A stretch of DNA of 64,000 nucleotides from Mycobacterium sp. SM1 (lineage in GTDB: Bacteria > Actinomycetota > Actinomycetes > Mycobacteriales > Mycobacteriaceae). Positions 40,765 through 49,565 of this stretch are shown here, one piece after another (the first letter of the stretch is position 1; each line of letters begins with the position of its first letter). The position numbers were made by a program, and so were the translations under genes. The DNA lies in contig NZ_JAFLNH010000004.1 of NCBI RefSeq assembly GCF_018361265.1, positions 124,001 through 188,000 on the forward strand, given 5' to 3'. The notes under the pieces are model-generated. The model saw nothing but the letters and a program-made list of their open reading frames with translations, was not told where the DNA came from and ran no database searches.

Positions 40765-42402
40765 TCAGTCCAGGTAGTCGCGCAAGACTTGAGAACGGCT
40801 GGGGTGGCGCAGCTTCGACATCGTCTTCGACTCGATCTGGCGGATGCGTTCGCGCGTCACGCCGTAGACCTGGCCGATCTCGTCGAGGGTACGGGGCTGG
40901 CCGTCGGTGAGGCCGAAGCGCAGCCGCACCACACCGGCCTCGCGCTCGGACAGTGTGTCCAGCACCGACTGCAGCTGGTCCTGCAGCAGGGTGAATGACA
41001 CCGCGTCGACGGCCACCACCGCCTCGCTGTCTTCGATGAAGTCGCCGAGCTGACTGTCGCCCTCGTCGCCGATCGTCTGGTCTAACGAGATCGGTTCGCG
41101 GGCGTATTGCTGGATCTCCAGCACCTTCTCCGGGGTAATGTCCATTTCTTTGGCGAGCTCCTCCGGCGTGGGCTCGCGGCCGAGGTCCTGCAGCAGCTCG
41201 CGCTGGATGCGGCCCAGCTTGTTGATCACCTCGACCATGTGAACGGGTATCCGGATGGTGCGGGCCTGGTCGGCCATGGCGCGGGTGATGGCCTGGCGGA
41301 TCCACCATGTCGCGTAGGTGGAGAACTTGTAGCCCTTGGTGTAGTCGAACTTTTCCACCGCGCGGATAAGGCCCAGGTTGCCTTCCTGGATCAGGTCCAG
41401 AAACGCCATTCCGCGGCCGGTGTAGCGCTTGGCCAGCGACACGACCAGCCGCAGATTAGCTTCCAGCAGATGGTTTTTCGCGCGATCGCCGTCGCGACAG
41501 ACCCACATCATGTCACGGCGCTGGGCGGCGGGCAGCTTCTCGCCGCGTTCGGCCATCTCGGCCATCAGCTGGCTGGCGTATAGCCCGGCTTCGATCCGTT
41601 TGGCCAGCTCGACCTCTTCCTCCGCATTGAGCAGTGCCACCTTGCCGATCTGCTTGAGGTACGCGCGAACCGAGTCCGCCGATGCGGTGAGCTCCGCATC
41701 CTTGCGCGCCTGGCGCAATGCCTCGGATTCGTCTTCGTCCCAGACGAAATCACCGGAGGCCTTGTCCAGTTCGGTGGGCTCGGCGAACTCTTCGTCGTCA
41801 TCGGCGCCGTCCTCGCCGATCGCTGCGACCGAGACGGTGTCGTCCGCAGGCTCGGTGGCGTTCGAATCGAGATCGACATCACCGCTCCCAGACGCTACGT
41901 CCGCGAGGTCCTCGAGATCGAGGACGCTGGCTTCGATGTCGATGTCTTCGGCGTCGATATCTACGTCAGGCTCAGCGTCGAGATCCGGCTCGATATCAAG
42001 ATCCTCGACAGCAACGTCGAGATCGGTGTCAGAGGCGATGACTCCGTGATCTTTGATGGCGTCCTTCGGCACCCCGCCCTTCTGGATGCCGCGAGCAGAC
42101 GCTGACGTGGCGGAGGTGCCTTTGGCGGTGGCACGGCCCTTTTTCGCGGTGTCGGCGCGCCCGGCTGCGCTGGGTGTGGCGGCCCGCGAGGCGGTCTTGG
42201 TGGCCCGCGAGCCGGTCGTGGCGGCCCGCGAGGGCGTCTTCGCGCGGGCAGCTGTCTTGCCGGCGCTCTTGGCGGCGGAGCCGTTAGCGGTCCCGTTAGT
42301 TGACTTGGTGGCAGACCGCTTCGCTCCGGTTCGGGCTGGGGATTTGGTAGCGGTCCGTTTCACCGGCTCCTCTGTCGCCGAGCTTGCCTTGGTCGCTGCC
42401 AC
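40765..42402 (-). CDS. sigA: Principal RNA polymerase sigma factor SigA
   Basis: SigA is the essential housekeeping sigma factor. The 545-aa protein has a long Ala/Lys/Thr-rich N-terminal tail (about 1-110), an acidic region (about 110-220), then region 1.2 (SVRAYLKQIGKVALLNAEEE), region 2 (FLDLIQEGNLGLIRAVEKFDYTKG; FSTYATWWIRQAI), region 3 and the region 4.2 HTH (TLDEIGQVYGVTRERIRQIE). GTG 42402 (MAATKASSATEEPVKR) is the orthologue start; in-frame 42426 is an alternative. The spacer regions differ from M. tuberculosis while regions 2-4 are nearly invariant. Confidence 0.96.
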   Translation of the reverse strand: MAATKASSATEEPVKRTATKSPARTGAKRSATKSTNGTANGSAAKSAGKTAARAKTPSRAATTGSRATKTASRAATPSAAGRADTAKKGRATAKGTSATSASARGIQKGGVPKDAIKDHGVIASDTDLDVAVEDLDIEPDLDAEPDVDIDAEDIDIEASVLDLEDLADVASGSGDVDLDSNATEPADDTVSVAAIGEDGADDDEEFAEPTELDKASGDFVWDEDESEALRQARKDAELTASADSVRAYLKQIGKVALLNAEEEVELAKRIEAGLYASQLMAEMAERGEKLPAAQRRDMMWVCRDGDRAKNHLLEANLRLVVSLAKRYTGRGMAFLDLIQEGNLGLIRAVEKFDYTKGYKFSTYATWWIRQAITRAMADQARTIRIPVHMVEVINKLGRIQRELLQDLGREPTPEELAKEMDITPEKVLEIQQYAREPISLDQTIGDEGDSQLGDFIEDSEAVVAVDAVSFTLLQDQLQSVLDTLSEREAGVVRLRFGLTDGQPRTLDEIGQVYGVTRERIRQIESKTMSKLRHPSRSQVLRDYLD

Positions 42403-42565
42403 ATACACCCCTTCGGTCGGACTCACTTTCGGTGCCTCTGGGCGTGCTTAACCGAAAATGTCTGCTATATCGAATGTCGGCGCGATCGTCGCCGCTATCG
42501 GTTAGGCGGCCGCCGCCGACCATTGTAACGACCACATGAGAACGCACCGGCGGAGCGGACAAAAT

Positions 42566-43372
42566 TCAGCGCGCAACATCGCTGGCCGCCATGGCCGCGC
42601 CGACGATCCCGGCGGTGTTCAGCAAGGCGGCGGCCACCACCGGGGTGCGGTTCTCGAGCAGGGGCACCCACTTGTCGGCCTTGCGGCTGATACCGCCACC
42701 GGCAATGAACAGATCGGGCCAGATCGCGTTTTCGATGGCAACCAAGACCTTGGTGACCTCTTTCGCCCATCTTCTGTAGCTCCAGCCATGCCGTTCCCTC
42801 ACCGATGATGCCGCGCGCTGCTCGGCCTCTTTGCCGTCAACCTCCAGGTGGCCGAACTCGGTATTGGGCAGGAGCTTCCCATTGTGGATGACGGCCGACC
42901 CAATTCCCGTCCCGAACGTCAGCAGCACCACCACACCGGTATTATTTTTGCCTGCTCCGTAGCGTTCTTCGGCCAGCCCGGCCGCATCGGCATCGTTGAG
43001 AACGGTGACGTCCTGACCGCCGAGTTCTAGGCTGATGATCTCGCGCGCGTTCGTGCCGATCCAGGATTTGTCCACATTAGCCGCGGTCCGTGCGACACCA
43101 CCGGTGACGACGCCGGGATAGGTCACCCCGAGTGGTCCCGTCCATCCGAATTCCTTGACGATCTTGGCGACGGTCTTGGCGACCGCGGTCGGGGTGGCTG
43201 GTTGCGGCGTCGGCAGCTTGAAGCGGTCGCCGAGCAGCCTCCCGGTGCCCAGATCGACGATCCCGCCCTTGATGCCGCTCCCGCCGACGTCGACGCCAAG
43301 CCCCTGAAGCCGCGTCCCCGCGCCGGTCACGTCGGTCCTGGAAGTGCCGGTTGTTGCATCGCAGCCAACCAT
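42566..43372 (-). CDS. ppgK: Polyphosphate glucokinase PpgK
   Basis: PpgK phosphorylates glucose with polyphosphate or ATP. The 268-aa ROK-family protein has the phosphate-1 loop LGVDVGGSGIKGGIVDL, TYPGVVTGGV, LNDADAAGLAEERYGAG with the catalytic Asp, LLTFGTGIGSAVIHNG and the C-terminal FIAGGGISRKADKW. ATG 43372 follows GAGGAG by six bases. It precedes sigA on the same strand, as in M. tuberculosis. Confidence 0.95.
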   Translation of the reverse strand: MVGCDATTGTSRTDVTGAGTRLQGLGVDVGGSGIKGGIVDLGTGRLLGDRFKLPTPQPATPTAVAKTVAKIVKEFGWTGPLGVTYPGVVTGGVARTAANVDKSWIGTNAREIISLELGGQDVTVLNDADAAGLAEERYGAGKNNTGVVVLLTFGTGIGSAVIHNGKLLPNTEFGHLEVDGKEAEQRAASSVRERHGWSYRRWAKEVTKVLVAIENAIWPDLFIAGGGISRKADKWVPLLENRTPVVAAALLNTAGIVGAAMAASDVAR

Positions 43373-43406
43373 CAAAACTCCTCGGGGAGCCGTGCGTACT
43401 GCCCAC

Positions 43407-43430
43407 ACCTTAGCCGCGACCTTAGCCGCG
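43407..43430. repeat. 12-bp tandem duplication
   Basis: ACCTTAGCCGCG occurs twice head to tail just upstream of ppgK. Confidence 0.92.
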
Positions 43431-43577
43431 CGGGTGGTTGACAGCCCCGCTCACGGGTGATTGTGAAGGCCCGAGGAGTCATTCCCGACGGGCGCCGAGT
43501 TGGCTAGGGTGTCGCCGGATGCCCGCGACAACGAGCCGCGAGCACACCTGGTGTGGCGACTGTGAGGCGATGAATCG

Positions 43578-44543
43578 GTGACCAAGCGCGACAAAAAGCC
43601 CGACAATGAGCCCGACAAGAAATCCGACAAAAAGCCCGACAAAAAGCCCGACAAGGAGTCCGACAAGAAGTCCGACAAAGAGCCGGCGCACCTGCGGTCG
43701 GTGGCCGAAACGCTGGCCGCAGAGGCCGCTGCATTCGTGCGCAATCGGCGGGCCGAGGTGTTCGGCCCCGGCACCCGCACTGCGCAAAACAGCGTGGTGC
43801 GCACCAAAAGCACCCCGACGGATCCGGTGACGGTGGTGGACACCGAGACCGAACAGCTGCTGCGCAGCCGGTTGGCGCAACTGCGGTCCGGTGACCCGAT
43901 TCTCGGTGAAGAGGGCGGTGGTCCCGCCGGTGCGTCGGACACCGCCGCCGACGCTGTCACCTGGGTGCTCGACCCAATCGACGGCACGGTGAACTTCGTT
44001 TACGGCATCCCGGCCTACGCGGTGTCGGTCGCGGCCCAGGTTGACGGTGTGTCGGTGGCCGGGGCGGTCGCTGACGTTGCCGCCGAGCGGCTGTATTCGG
44101 CCGGCGCCGGACTCGGCGCGCACCTCACCGACGAGCACGGCACTCGCGCATTGCAGTGCACCGCAATCGATGACTTGTCGATGGCGTTGGTGGGCACGGG
44201 GTTCGGGTACTCGCGGGGCCGCCGCGCCATGCAGGCGGCGCTCCTGGCCAAGATCCTGCCGGTGGTCCGTGATGTTCGTCGTATCGGTTCGGCGGCGCTG
44301 GATTTGTGCATGGTAGCGGCCGGGCGCCTGGACGCGTACTACGAGCATGGGCTACAGGTGTGGGATCACGCCGCGGGTGCGCTGATCGCCGCTGAAGCGG
44401 GGGCGCGGGTGTTATTGCCGCTGCCGGGAGGGCCCCCGGGTGGCGCAGAACTGGTGGTTGCCGCCGCGCCGGGCATCGCCGACGATCTGCTTGGCACCCT
44501 CGCGCGATTCAACGGGCTGGAACCGATCCCCGACGACGACTGA
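43578..44543 (+). CDS. suhB: Inositol-1-monophosphatase SuhB with charged repeat extension
   Basis: SuhB removes phosphate from inositol phosphate (for PI, PIM and mycothiol synthesis). The 321-aa protein has the metal-binding motif A WVLDPIDGTVNFVYGIP, GEEGGG upstream, and motif B QVWDHAAGALIAAEAGA. Residues 5-36 are an unusual run of eight 4-residue units (DKKP, DNEP, DKKS, DKKP, DKKP, DKES, DKKS, DKEP), while the M. tuberculosis protein has only a few such residues (from memory). The insert is encoded by a 12-bp tandem repeat, so its length can change without frameshift. Confidence 0.93.
   Translation: MTKRDKKPDNEPDKKSDKKPDKKPDKESDKKSDKEPAHLRSVAETLAAEAAAFVRNRRAEVFGPGTRTAQNSVVRTKSTPTDPVTVVDTETEQLLRSRLAQLRSGDPILGEEGGGPAGASDTAADAVTWVLDPIDGTVNFVYGIPAYAVSVAAQVDGVSVAGAVADVAAERLYSAGAGLGAHLTDEHGTRALQCTAIDDLSMALVGTGFGYSRGRRAMQAALLAKILPVVRDVRRIGSAALDLCMVAAGRLDAYYEHGLQVWDHAAGALIAAEAGARVLLPLPGGPPGGAELVVAAAPGIADDLLGTLARFNGLEPIPDDD
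43590..43685. repeat. Eight 12-bp units in the 5' end of suhB
   Basis: A unit close to GACAAAAAGCCC repeats eight times with point changes, in frame. It encodes a Lys/Asp/Glu/Pro tract at the SuhB N-terminus. Confidence 0.93.
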
Positions 44544-44606
44544 GCGGCTCGACGAGGGTGGGACGTCACCGGCGGCCCAGCGGGGCCTGGGCGCTGGCGC
44601 CCGCGG

Positions 44607-45257
44607 TCAGCAACTGTCGGAGTGGATTTTCGAGAGCAGCGCGGGCTCGGCGGGCTCGGTGGCGCCGGGGCGCAGGCTGGCCAACACCGTGTCGATGTCA
44701 TCGTTATGCGCCAGTGCCGTGAAGTCGGTGCCCAGCGCCAGGTCGACGGAGTCATCGGTGCGGCCGTCGCGGAACAACTCGGTGCACGGTGCCACCAACC
44801 ACACGGCAGCGGCGGCGGCCTGGCCGGCCTCGCCGAACCGGATCTGGCCCTGACAATTCAGGCGGGTGTTGGCATAGATCGGGTCGTTGGCGGCGGTGGG
44901 CTGGGCGAAGCCGAGTTCCCGCAGCGCGTCGGCGGTGTCGGCGGCCTGACCGCCGCGGCCACTGGCGTTGAGAACCCGAACCTTGGTTTGCGCGAGTTTG
45001 GCCGGTGTGACGTCCATCATCGTTGTGCGCGATACCTGTTCACCCAGCGTCGGTGCTGCCGGATCGGCGGATCGCGGGGGCGGGTTGCATGCCACCGCCT
45101 CGCGGACGTCGCCGGGGCGGGTCAACGCGATCGCCCACACCACCGCGGTCACCGCCACCAGCACGATCAGAACCAAGAGAGCCGAGCGGGCGTTACGCCG
45201 TCGAAAGGGCCGACCGTGCTTGTCGAAGGCGGTGCCCTCGGTGATTTGGGTAACCAC
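44607..45257 (-). CDS. cei: Cell-envelope integrity protein Cei (LytR_C domain)
   Basis: Cei (Rv2700) is needed for normal envelope integrity in M. tuberculosis. The 216-aa protein has a short cytoplasmic N-terminus (TQITEGTAFDKHGRPFRRRN), one membrane helix (ALLVLIVLVAVTAVVWAIAL) and an extracytoplasmic LytR_C-type domain (KVRVLNASGRGGQAADTADALRELGF). Two Cys pairs (NCQGQ..., APCTE, CNPPP, DSC) may form disulfides. GTG 45257 gives the orthologue length; the longer frame upstream is not homologous. Divergent from the DUF4193 gene. Confidence 0.93.
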   Translation of the reverse strand: MVTQITEGTAFDKHGRPFRRRNARSALLVLIVLVAVTAVVWAIALTRPGDVREAVACNPPPRSADPAAPTLGEQVSRTTMMDVTPAKLAQTKVRVLNASGRGGQAADTADALRELGFAQPTAANDPIYANTRLNCQGQIRFGEAGQAAAAAVWLVAPCTELFRDGRTDDSVDLALGTDFTALAHNDDIDTVLASLRPGATEPAEPALLSKIHSDSC

Positions 45258-45432
45258 GCAGGAAACTCTAAACGCTGTGCTCAATCGGGAGCATGATGGT
45301 CGAACACATGATGTGATGTAAATCACACATGAATCGGTGCGGGAACGGGCACGAATCGTTTGGTAAATGCGTTCGACGCTGGTACAAAGCGTTGCTTGCA
45401 AGATCACGAGGGGATTTCCAGGGGAGAGGCCG

Positions 45433-45735
45433 ATGCCGACCGACTATGACGCCCCACGGCGTATCGACACCGATGACGTCTCCGAGGATTCGCTGGAGGA
45501 ACTCAAGGCCCGGCGAAACGAGGCGGCCTCGGCCGTGGTCGACGTCGACGAATCCGATTCCGCCGAGTCCTTCGAACTGCCCGGCGCCGACTTGTCCGGT
45601 GAAGAGTTGTCGGTTCGTGTCATCCCGAAGCAGGCCGACGAGTTCACCTGCTCTCGTTGCTTCTTGGTGCAACACCGCAGCCGGTTGGCCAGCGACAAGA
45701 ACGGTGTGATGATCTGCATCGACTGCGCGGCTTGA
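45433..45735 (+). CDS. DUF4193 protein (Rv2699c type)
   Basis: The 100-aa acidic protein starts MPTDYDAPRRIDTDDVSEDS and ends with a C-x2-C...C-x2-C zinc ribbon (CSRCFLVQHRSRL...ICIDCAA). Conserved in actinobacteria between cei and dut; function unknown. Start ATG 45433 with GGGAGAGG upstream. Confidence 0.92.
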   Translation: MPTDYDAPRRIDTDDVSEDSLEELKARRNEAASAVVDVDESDSAESFELPGADLSGEELSVRVIPKQADEFTCSRCFLVQHRSRLASDKNGVMICIDCAA

Positions 45736-45795
45736 CGTGGCGGGATTGCCCGAAGGCTCCCCGGCGCGTTGCCGCCGCCGTCATCGCAGGGCGGG

Positions 45796-46272
45796 TCAAC
45801 TTCGCAATGCCGACAGCAGCTTGTCCGGGTGACGGCAGCTCACCAGCCAGTAGGGCGTCGGGTCGTCGGGGTCGTCCAGAACGGCCAGCACCATCGGGCC
45901 GATCCACGCGCGATGCAGCACGTATGCCGCGGGGTCGAGTTGGCGGCCAAGCGCCGCGGATTTGGCTGAGCGCGGTATCTCGGCGGATCGGGCGATCGCG
46001 GTGACCGGCAGGTGCGCCTCGCCGGCCCATAGTTCGACGCCGGTGTCACTCACGATGACCCGGATCTCAACGCGGCCCAGCCATATCAATGCTCCGGCGG
46101 CGGCGGCAAACAGCGTGGCGAACGGCACCCAGGTGGGAAGCCCGGGTATGCCCCGGTTGACGTCGAACGCGATGAGCGCCGCAAGCCCGAAGGCCGGCGG
46201 CCACCACCACCACGGCACCCGGAGCCGTTCGCGATACCGCACGCTTCGGGGCGCGACGCGCGTACCCGACAT
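45796..46272 (-). CDS. DUF3093 membrane protein (Rv2698 type)
   Basis: The 158-aa protein has two hydrophobic helices near the N-terminus (WWWWPPAFGLAALIAFDV and FATLFAAAAGALIWLG) and a soluble C-terminal domain (RVIVSDTGVELWAGEAHLPV; PYWLVSCRHPDKLLSAL). ATG 46272 (MSGTRVAPRSVRYRERL) is the likely start. Divergent from dut, 25 bases apart. Confidence 0.86.
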   Translation of the reverse strand: MSGTRVAPRSVRYRERLRVPWWWWPPAFGLAALIAFDVNRGIPGLPTWVPFATLFAAAAGALIWLGRVEIRVIVSDTGVELWAGEAHLPVTAIARSAEIPRSAKSAALGRQLDPAAYVLHRAWIGPMVLAVLDDPDDPTPYWLVSCRHPDKLLSALRS

Positions 46273-46297
46273 CCGATTAAGAGTAATCTCAGGGCCC

Positions 46298-46762
46298 GTG
46301 TCGATCAGTCTGGCGGTTGTCCGTTTGGACCCTGGGCTCCCCCTGCCCACACGAGCTCACGACGGCGATGCCGGGGTTGATCTCTACAGCGCCCAGGATG
46401 TCGAGCTCGCTCCCGGGCAACGTGCCCTGGTGTCGACGGGTATCGCGGTTGCCATCCCGTTCGGCATGGTTGGCTTGGTACACCCTCGATCGGGATTGGC
46501 TGCGCGGGTGGGCCTTTCGATCGTCAACAGCCCGGGCACCATCGACGCCGGGTATCGCGGTGAGGTAAAGGTCACGCTGATTAATCTTGATCCGGTCACC
46601 CCGATCGTCGTGCATCGCGGTGATCGCATCGCCCAATTGCTGGTGCAGCGGGTCGAACTGGCCGAGTTGGTCGAGGTCTCTTCGTTCGACGAAGCCGGGC
46701 TGGCCGCCACCTCCCGTGGTGATGGCGGTCACGGCTCCTCGGGTGGACATGCGAGTCTGTGA
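46298..46762 (+). CDS. dut: dUTPase Dut
   Basis: Dut hydrolyses dUTP, keeping uracil out of DNA and making dUMP for thymidylate. The 154-aa trimeric enzyme shows all five motifs: DAGVDLYS, PRSGLAARVGL, GTIDAGYRGEVKV with the catalytic Asp, RIAQLLVQRV, and the C-terminal GDGGHGSSGGH. GTG 46298 is the start. The stop overlaps the next ATG (TGATG), so coupled. Confidence 0.95.
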   Translation: MSISLAVVRLDPGLPLPTRAHDGDAGVDLYSAQDVELAPGQRALVSTGIAVAIPFGMVGLVHPRSGLAARVGLSIVNSPGTIDAGYRGEVKVTLINLDPVTPIVVHRGDRIAQLLVQRVELAELVEVSSFDEAGLAATSRGDGGHGSSGGHASL

Positions 46763-47562
46763 TGGCATTCGGTAGGCGCAGGCGCAAAGGTGGCCGGGGG
46801 CGGGTACCCATCGGTTCGGCCGGTGCGGAGCCGCGACCGGAAGGACCGGACGGGCTGCCCGAGCCCGAGGGCGCCGCGGCGGAAGGAGCGGATGGGCTGC
46901 CCGAGCCCGAGGGCACCGCGGCGGAACCGGAGGGCCCGTTCGACATCGACGACTTCGACGATCCCGCGGCCGCTGAGCAGGCCCGCCTGGATCTGGGCTC
47001 GGTGCTGATCCCGATGCCGGCGGGCGGACAGGTGCAGGTCGAGTTGACCGAGACCGGTGTGCCGAGCGCGGTGTGGATCGTAACGCCCAATGGCCGCTTC
47101 ACGATAGCCGCCTACGCCGCACCGAAGAGCGGTGGTCTGTGGCGGGAGGTGGCCGGCGAACTCGCCGATGCGCTGCGCAGGGACTCGGTCAAAGTCACCA
47201 TCCAGGACGGGCCGTGGGGGCGAGAGGTGGTTGGCGTCGCCGCCGGTGTGGTGCGGTTCATCGGGGTAGACGGGTATCGCTGGATGATTCGTTGCGTCGT
47301 TAACGGGGGCCACGAGACCATCGACGCTGTGACCGCCGAGGCACGGGAAGCGTTGGCCGACACCGTCGTTCGGCGTGGTAACACGCCGCTCCCGGTGCGC
47401 ACGCCGTTGCCGGTGCAGCTGCCTGAGCCGATGGCGGCGCAGCTGCGCGCGGCGGCGGCCGCACAGCAGGCGGAACAACAGCCGGGCGGTCGTCCGCCGG
47501 CCGCGCGGCGCAGCGCGGCGGGCTCGGCGATGCAGCAGCTGCGCAGCAGCACGACCGGCTAG
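46762..47562 (+). CDS. DUF3710 protein (Rv2696c type)
   Basis: The 266-aa protein begins with a basic stretch (FGRRRRKGGRGR) and a Gly/Pro/Glu linker, then the DUF3710 core (FDIDDFDDPAAAEQARLDLGSVLIPMP; WIVTPNGRFTIAAYAAPKSGG; GVDGYRWMIRCVV) and a Gln/Ala-rich tail. A 14-residue unit in the linker is duplicated. Function unknown; coupled to dut by TGATG. Confidence 0.88.
   Translation: MAFGRRRRKGGRGRVPIGSAGAEPRPEGPDGLPEPEGAAAEGADGLPEPEGTAAEPEGPFDIDDFDDPAAAEQARLDLGSVLIPMPAGGQVQVELTETGVPSAVWIVTPNGRFTIAAYAAPKSGGLWREVAGELADALRRDSVKVTIQDGPWGREVVGVAAGVVRFIGVDGYRWMIRCVVNGGHETIDAVTAEAREALADTVVRRGNTPLPVRTPLPVQLPEPMAAQLRAAAAAQQAEQQPGGRPPAARRSAAGSAMQQLRSSTTG
46849..46926. repeat. 42-base-period in-frame duplication in the DUF3710 gene
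   Basis: DGLPEPEGAAAEGA is followed by DGLPEPEGTAAE; the DNA copies (starting 46849 and 46891) are nearly identical. Confidence 0.9.
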
Positions 47563-48263
47563 TCGAGCTCGTTGAGCGCGTCCAGACACGCAGCACCGAG
47601 CGCCGCCGGATCGGCGCCGATCTGCTCCAGGGTGACGGTCCGCAGAGCCGCGCGCGGCGCTGCGGCCGCCCATTCGACTCCAACCTCGAGCGGATGAATC
47701 GGATCGTCCACCGCCGCGACTATCCCCAGCGGCGTGACCAGTCGTTGCAGCTCCGCGTGGCTGGGCGCGGCGTAGGCGGCGGCTTCCTCCATGGCGTCGG
47801 GCAGCAGTGGCCACTGGCGCCGCCAGGATCGGGTGAGCTCCTCGGCCAACCAGGCTGGGCTGGATGCGCGCATCCGCATTGTCGCCGCCGTCAGGCCGTC
47901 CCGACGCAGCCGGCGTGCCGATTGGTGGGCGGCGTGAGCGGCGGGGGCGGTTGCGGGGTCTCCGGTCCAGGCCGGCAGGGCGGCCAGCACAGCGACCGCG
48001 TGACCCGGATTAGCCAGCGCCCAGGCGGCCGCGACCGCGGCGCCGATCGACACGCCGCCCACGGCAATCCGGCCCGAACGGGCGGCGTCGTCCAGGGCTG
48101 CCAGGTAACCGGCGATCAAATGTCCCGGCTGTGGCCGCGGTGCCAGCACTACCGCACCGACGCCGCGCAACGGGCCGGCAAACGCCCGACGGATGTAGTC
48201 GTCGTCGGAGCCGGCTCCGGCCAGCAACACGGTTTGAACACCAGACAAATCGACGGCGGCCAC
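47559..48263 (-). CDS. Alpha/beta-hydrolase-like protein (Rv2695 type)
   Basis: The 234-aa Ala-rich protein has QTVLLAGAGSDDDYIRRAF at the start and a nucleophile elbow GGVSIGAAVAAAWALANPG, which suggests a serine hydrolase fold. VAAVDDPIHPLEVGVEWA could supply the acid residue. No substrate is inferred. It converges with the DUF3710 gene (4-base overlap). Confidence 0.82.
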   Translation of the reverse strand: MAAVDLSGVQTVLLAGAGSDDDYIRRAFAGPLRGVGAVVLAPRPQPGHLIAGYLAALDDAARSGRIAVGGVSIGAAVAAAWALANPGHAVAVLAALPAWTGDPATAPAAHAAHQSARRLRRDGLTAATMRMRASSPAWLAEELTRSWRRQWPLLPDAMEEAAAYAAPSHAELQRLVTPLGIVAAVDDPIHPLEVGVEWAAAAPRAALRTVTLEQIGADPAALGAACLDALNELD

Positions 48264-48423
48264 CTCCTGATAGTGCCTGCTGCTAACGGCTCGTCAACAC
48301 CCTGGCGGTGCGGGGCGTCCGGGAACCGACGCGATAGGGTGTCCGTTGGCATCAAGGAAGCGACCGAAACGGGGCGAGCTTTCGTCACGTAGTTGTCACT
48401 TAGCTGAACTGGCAGGAGAGGCC

Positions 48424-48786
48424 ATGGTGGCCGAGGGTTACTTGCGCCGGCTCACCCGTCGGCTGATGGACGGCCCGGAGCAACGCGATGGCGAGCAGTT
48501 ATCCGACGAGGGCCCCGATACCGGCGTGCAGCGCGCGATCGACTGCGCGCGTGGCCAGGAGGTCACGGTGGTGGGCACGTTGCACAGCGTGGAGGCCGAG
48601 CCCAAAAGCAGCGGCATGCGCGCCGAATTGTTCGACGGCACCGATACCGTGACCTTGGTGTGGTTGGGGCAACACCGCATACCCGGTATCGAATCCGGCC
48701 GCACGTTGCGGGTGCGGGGCCGTTTGGGGATGCTCGAGAACGGTACCAAGGCGCTGTTCAACCCGCACTACGAAATTCAGCGATGA
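48424..48786 (+). CDS. OB-fold nucleic-acid-binding protein (Rv2694c type)
   Basis: The 120-aa protein has an N-terminal helix (YLRRLTRRLMDGPEQ) and an OB-fold (EVTVVGTLHSVEAE, RAELFDGTDTVTLVWLGQHRIPGIESGRTLRVRGRLG). ATG 48424 follows AGGAGAGGCC. A tiny coupled frame and the DUF3159 gene follow. Confidence 0.88.
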   Translation: MVAEGYLRRLTRRLMDGPEQRDGEQLSDEGPDTGVQRAIDCARGQEVTVVGTLHSVEAEPKSSGMRAELFDGTDTVTLVWLGQHRIPGIESGRTLRVRGRLGMLENGTKALFNPHYEIQR

Positions 48787-48860
48787 CCAAGAAAGTCGGC
48801 GATGACCGGCCGGGCTCGAAGCGTGCCAGCCGGACGGAAGGTCGATTAGGCCGCACATGA
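48783..48860 (+). CDS. 25-codon frame coupled on both sides by ATGA
   Basis: The frame starts with an ATG overlapping the OB-fold gene stop (ATGA at 48783) and ends with a TGA overlapping the ATG of the DUF3159 gene (ATGA at 48857). Its product is basic (TKKVGDDRPGSKRASRTEGR). It may be a leader that couples translation, or the frameshifted N-terminus of the DUF3159 protein. Not confirmed. Confidence 0.45.
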   Translation: MTKKVGDDRPGSKRASRTEGRLGRT

Positions 48861-49510
48861 GGGCTAACCACATCGGTGCCGAGCACATGCTGGCGCGGCT
48901 GGGTGGGGTCAGTGGGTTGATCTACTCGTCGCTACCGGTGCTGGTGTTTGTGCCGGTCTCCAGCGCCTTCGGGCTGCGCCCGGCGATCGGGGTCGCCCTC
49001 GGCGTGGCCGCATTGGTCCTGCTGTGGCGGCTGATCCGCCGAGGGTCCACGCAGCCGGCGTTATCCGGATTCCTCGGCGTCGGTGTCTGTGCGGCGATCG
49101 CCTACGCGGTGGGGCAGGCCAAGGGTTACTTTCTGCTGGGCATCTGGGCGTCACTGCTGTGGGCCGTGGTCTTCACGCTGTCTGTCCTTGTTCGCCGGCC
49201 TCTGGTCGGGCTGCTGTGGAACTGGGCCGGCGGGCACGATGGCAGCTGGCGCGACGTGCCCCGCGCGGTCTATGCCTTCGATATCGCCACACTTGCCTGG
49301 GTGCTGGTATTCGGTGCGCGGTTTGTGGTCCAACGGCTCCTCTACGAGGCTGATCAGACCGGTTGGCTGGCGGCGGCGCGCATTGCGATGGGCTTGCCGT
49401 TGACGGCCGTGGCTGCGTTGGCGAGCTATGCGGCCATCAAGGCGGCACAGCATGCGATTGCGGCCGACGGGAACGCCGCAGCAACCGAGACCGACGGTGG
49501 CCGCACGTAG
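48857..49510 (+). CDS. DUF3159 membrane protein (Rv2693c type)
   Basis: The 217-aa protein has the DUF3159 core with five to six hydrophobic helices (SGLIYSSLPVLVFVPVSSAF; IGVALGVAALVLLWRL; LSGFLGVGVCAAIAYAVG; LLGIWASLLWAVVFTLSVLV) and a C-terminal Ala-rich tail. ATG 48857 is used. It is convergent with the TrkA gene downstream. Confidence 0.87.
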   Translation: MRANHIGAEHMLARLGGVSGLIYSSLPVLVFVPVSSAFGLRPAIGVALGVAALVLLWRLIRRGSTQPALSGFLGVGVCAAIAYAVGQAKGYFLLGIWASLLWAVVFTLSVLVRRPLVGLLWNWAGGHDGSWRDVPRAVYAFDIATLAWVLVFGARFVVQRLLYEADQTGWLAAARIAMGLPLTAVAALASYAAIKAAQHAIAADGNAAATETDGGRT

Positions 49511-49565
49511 CTCGCGGAGCCGGCACATGCCGGCACAGTTCGTGCCACCCGGGTGTGGTCTGGCA

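Noticed and set aside
43590..43685. CRISPR-like or minisatellite array
   Set aside because: The 12-bp units are contiguous without spacers and encode part of SuhB in frame.
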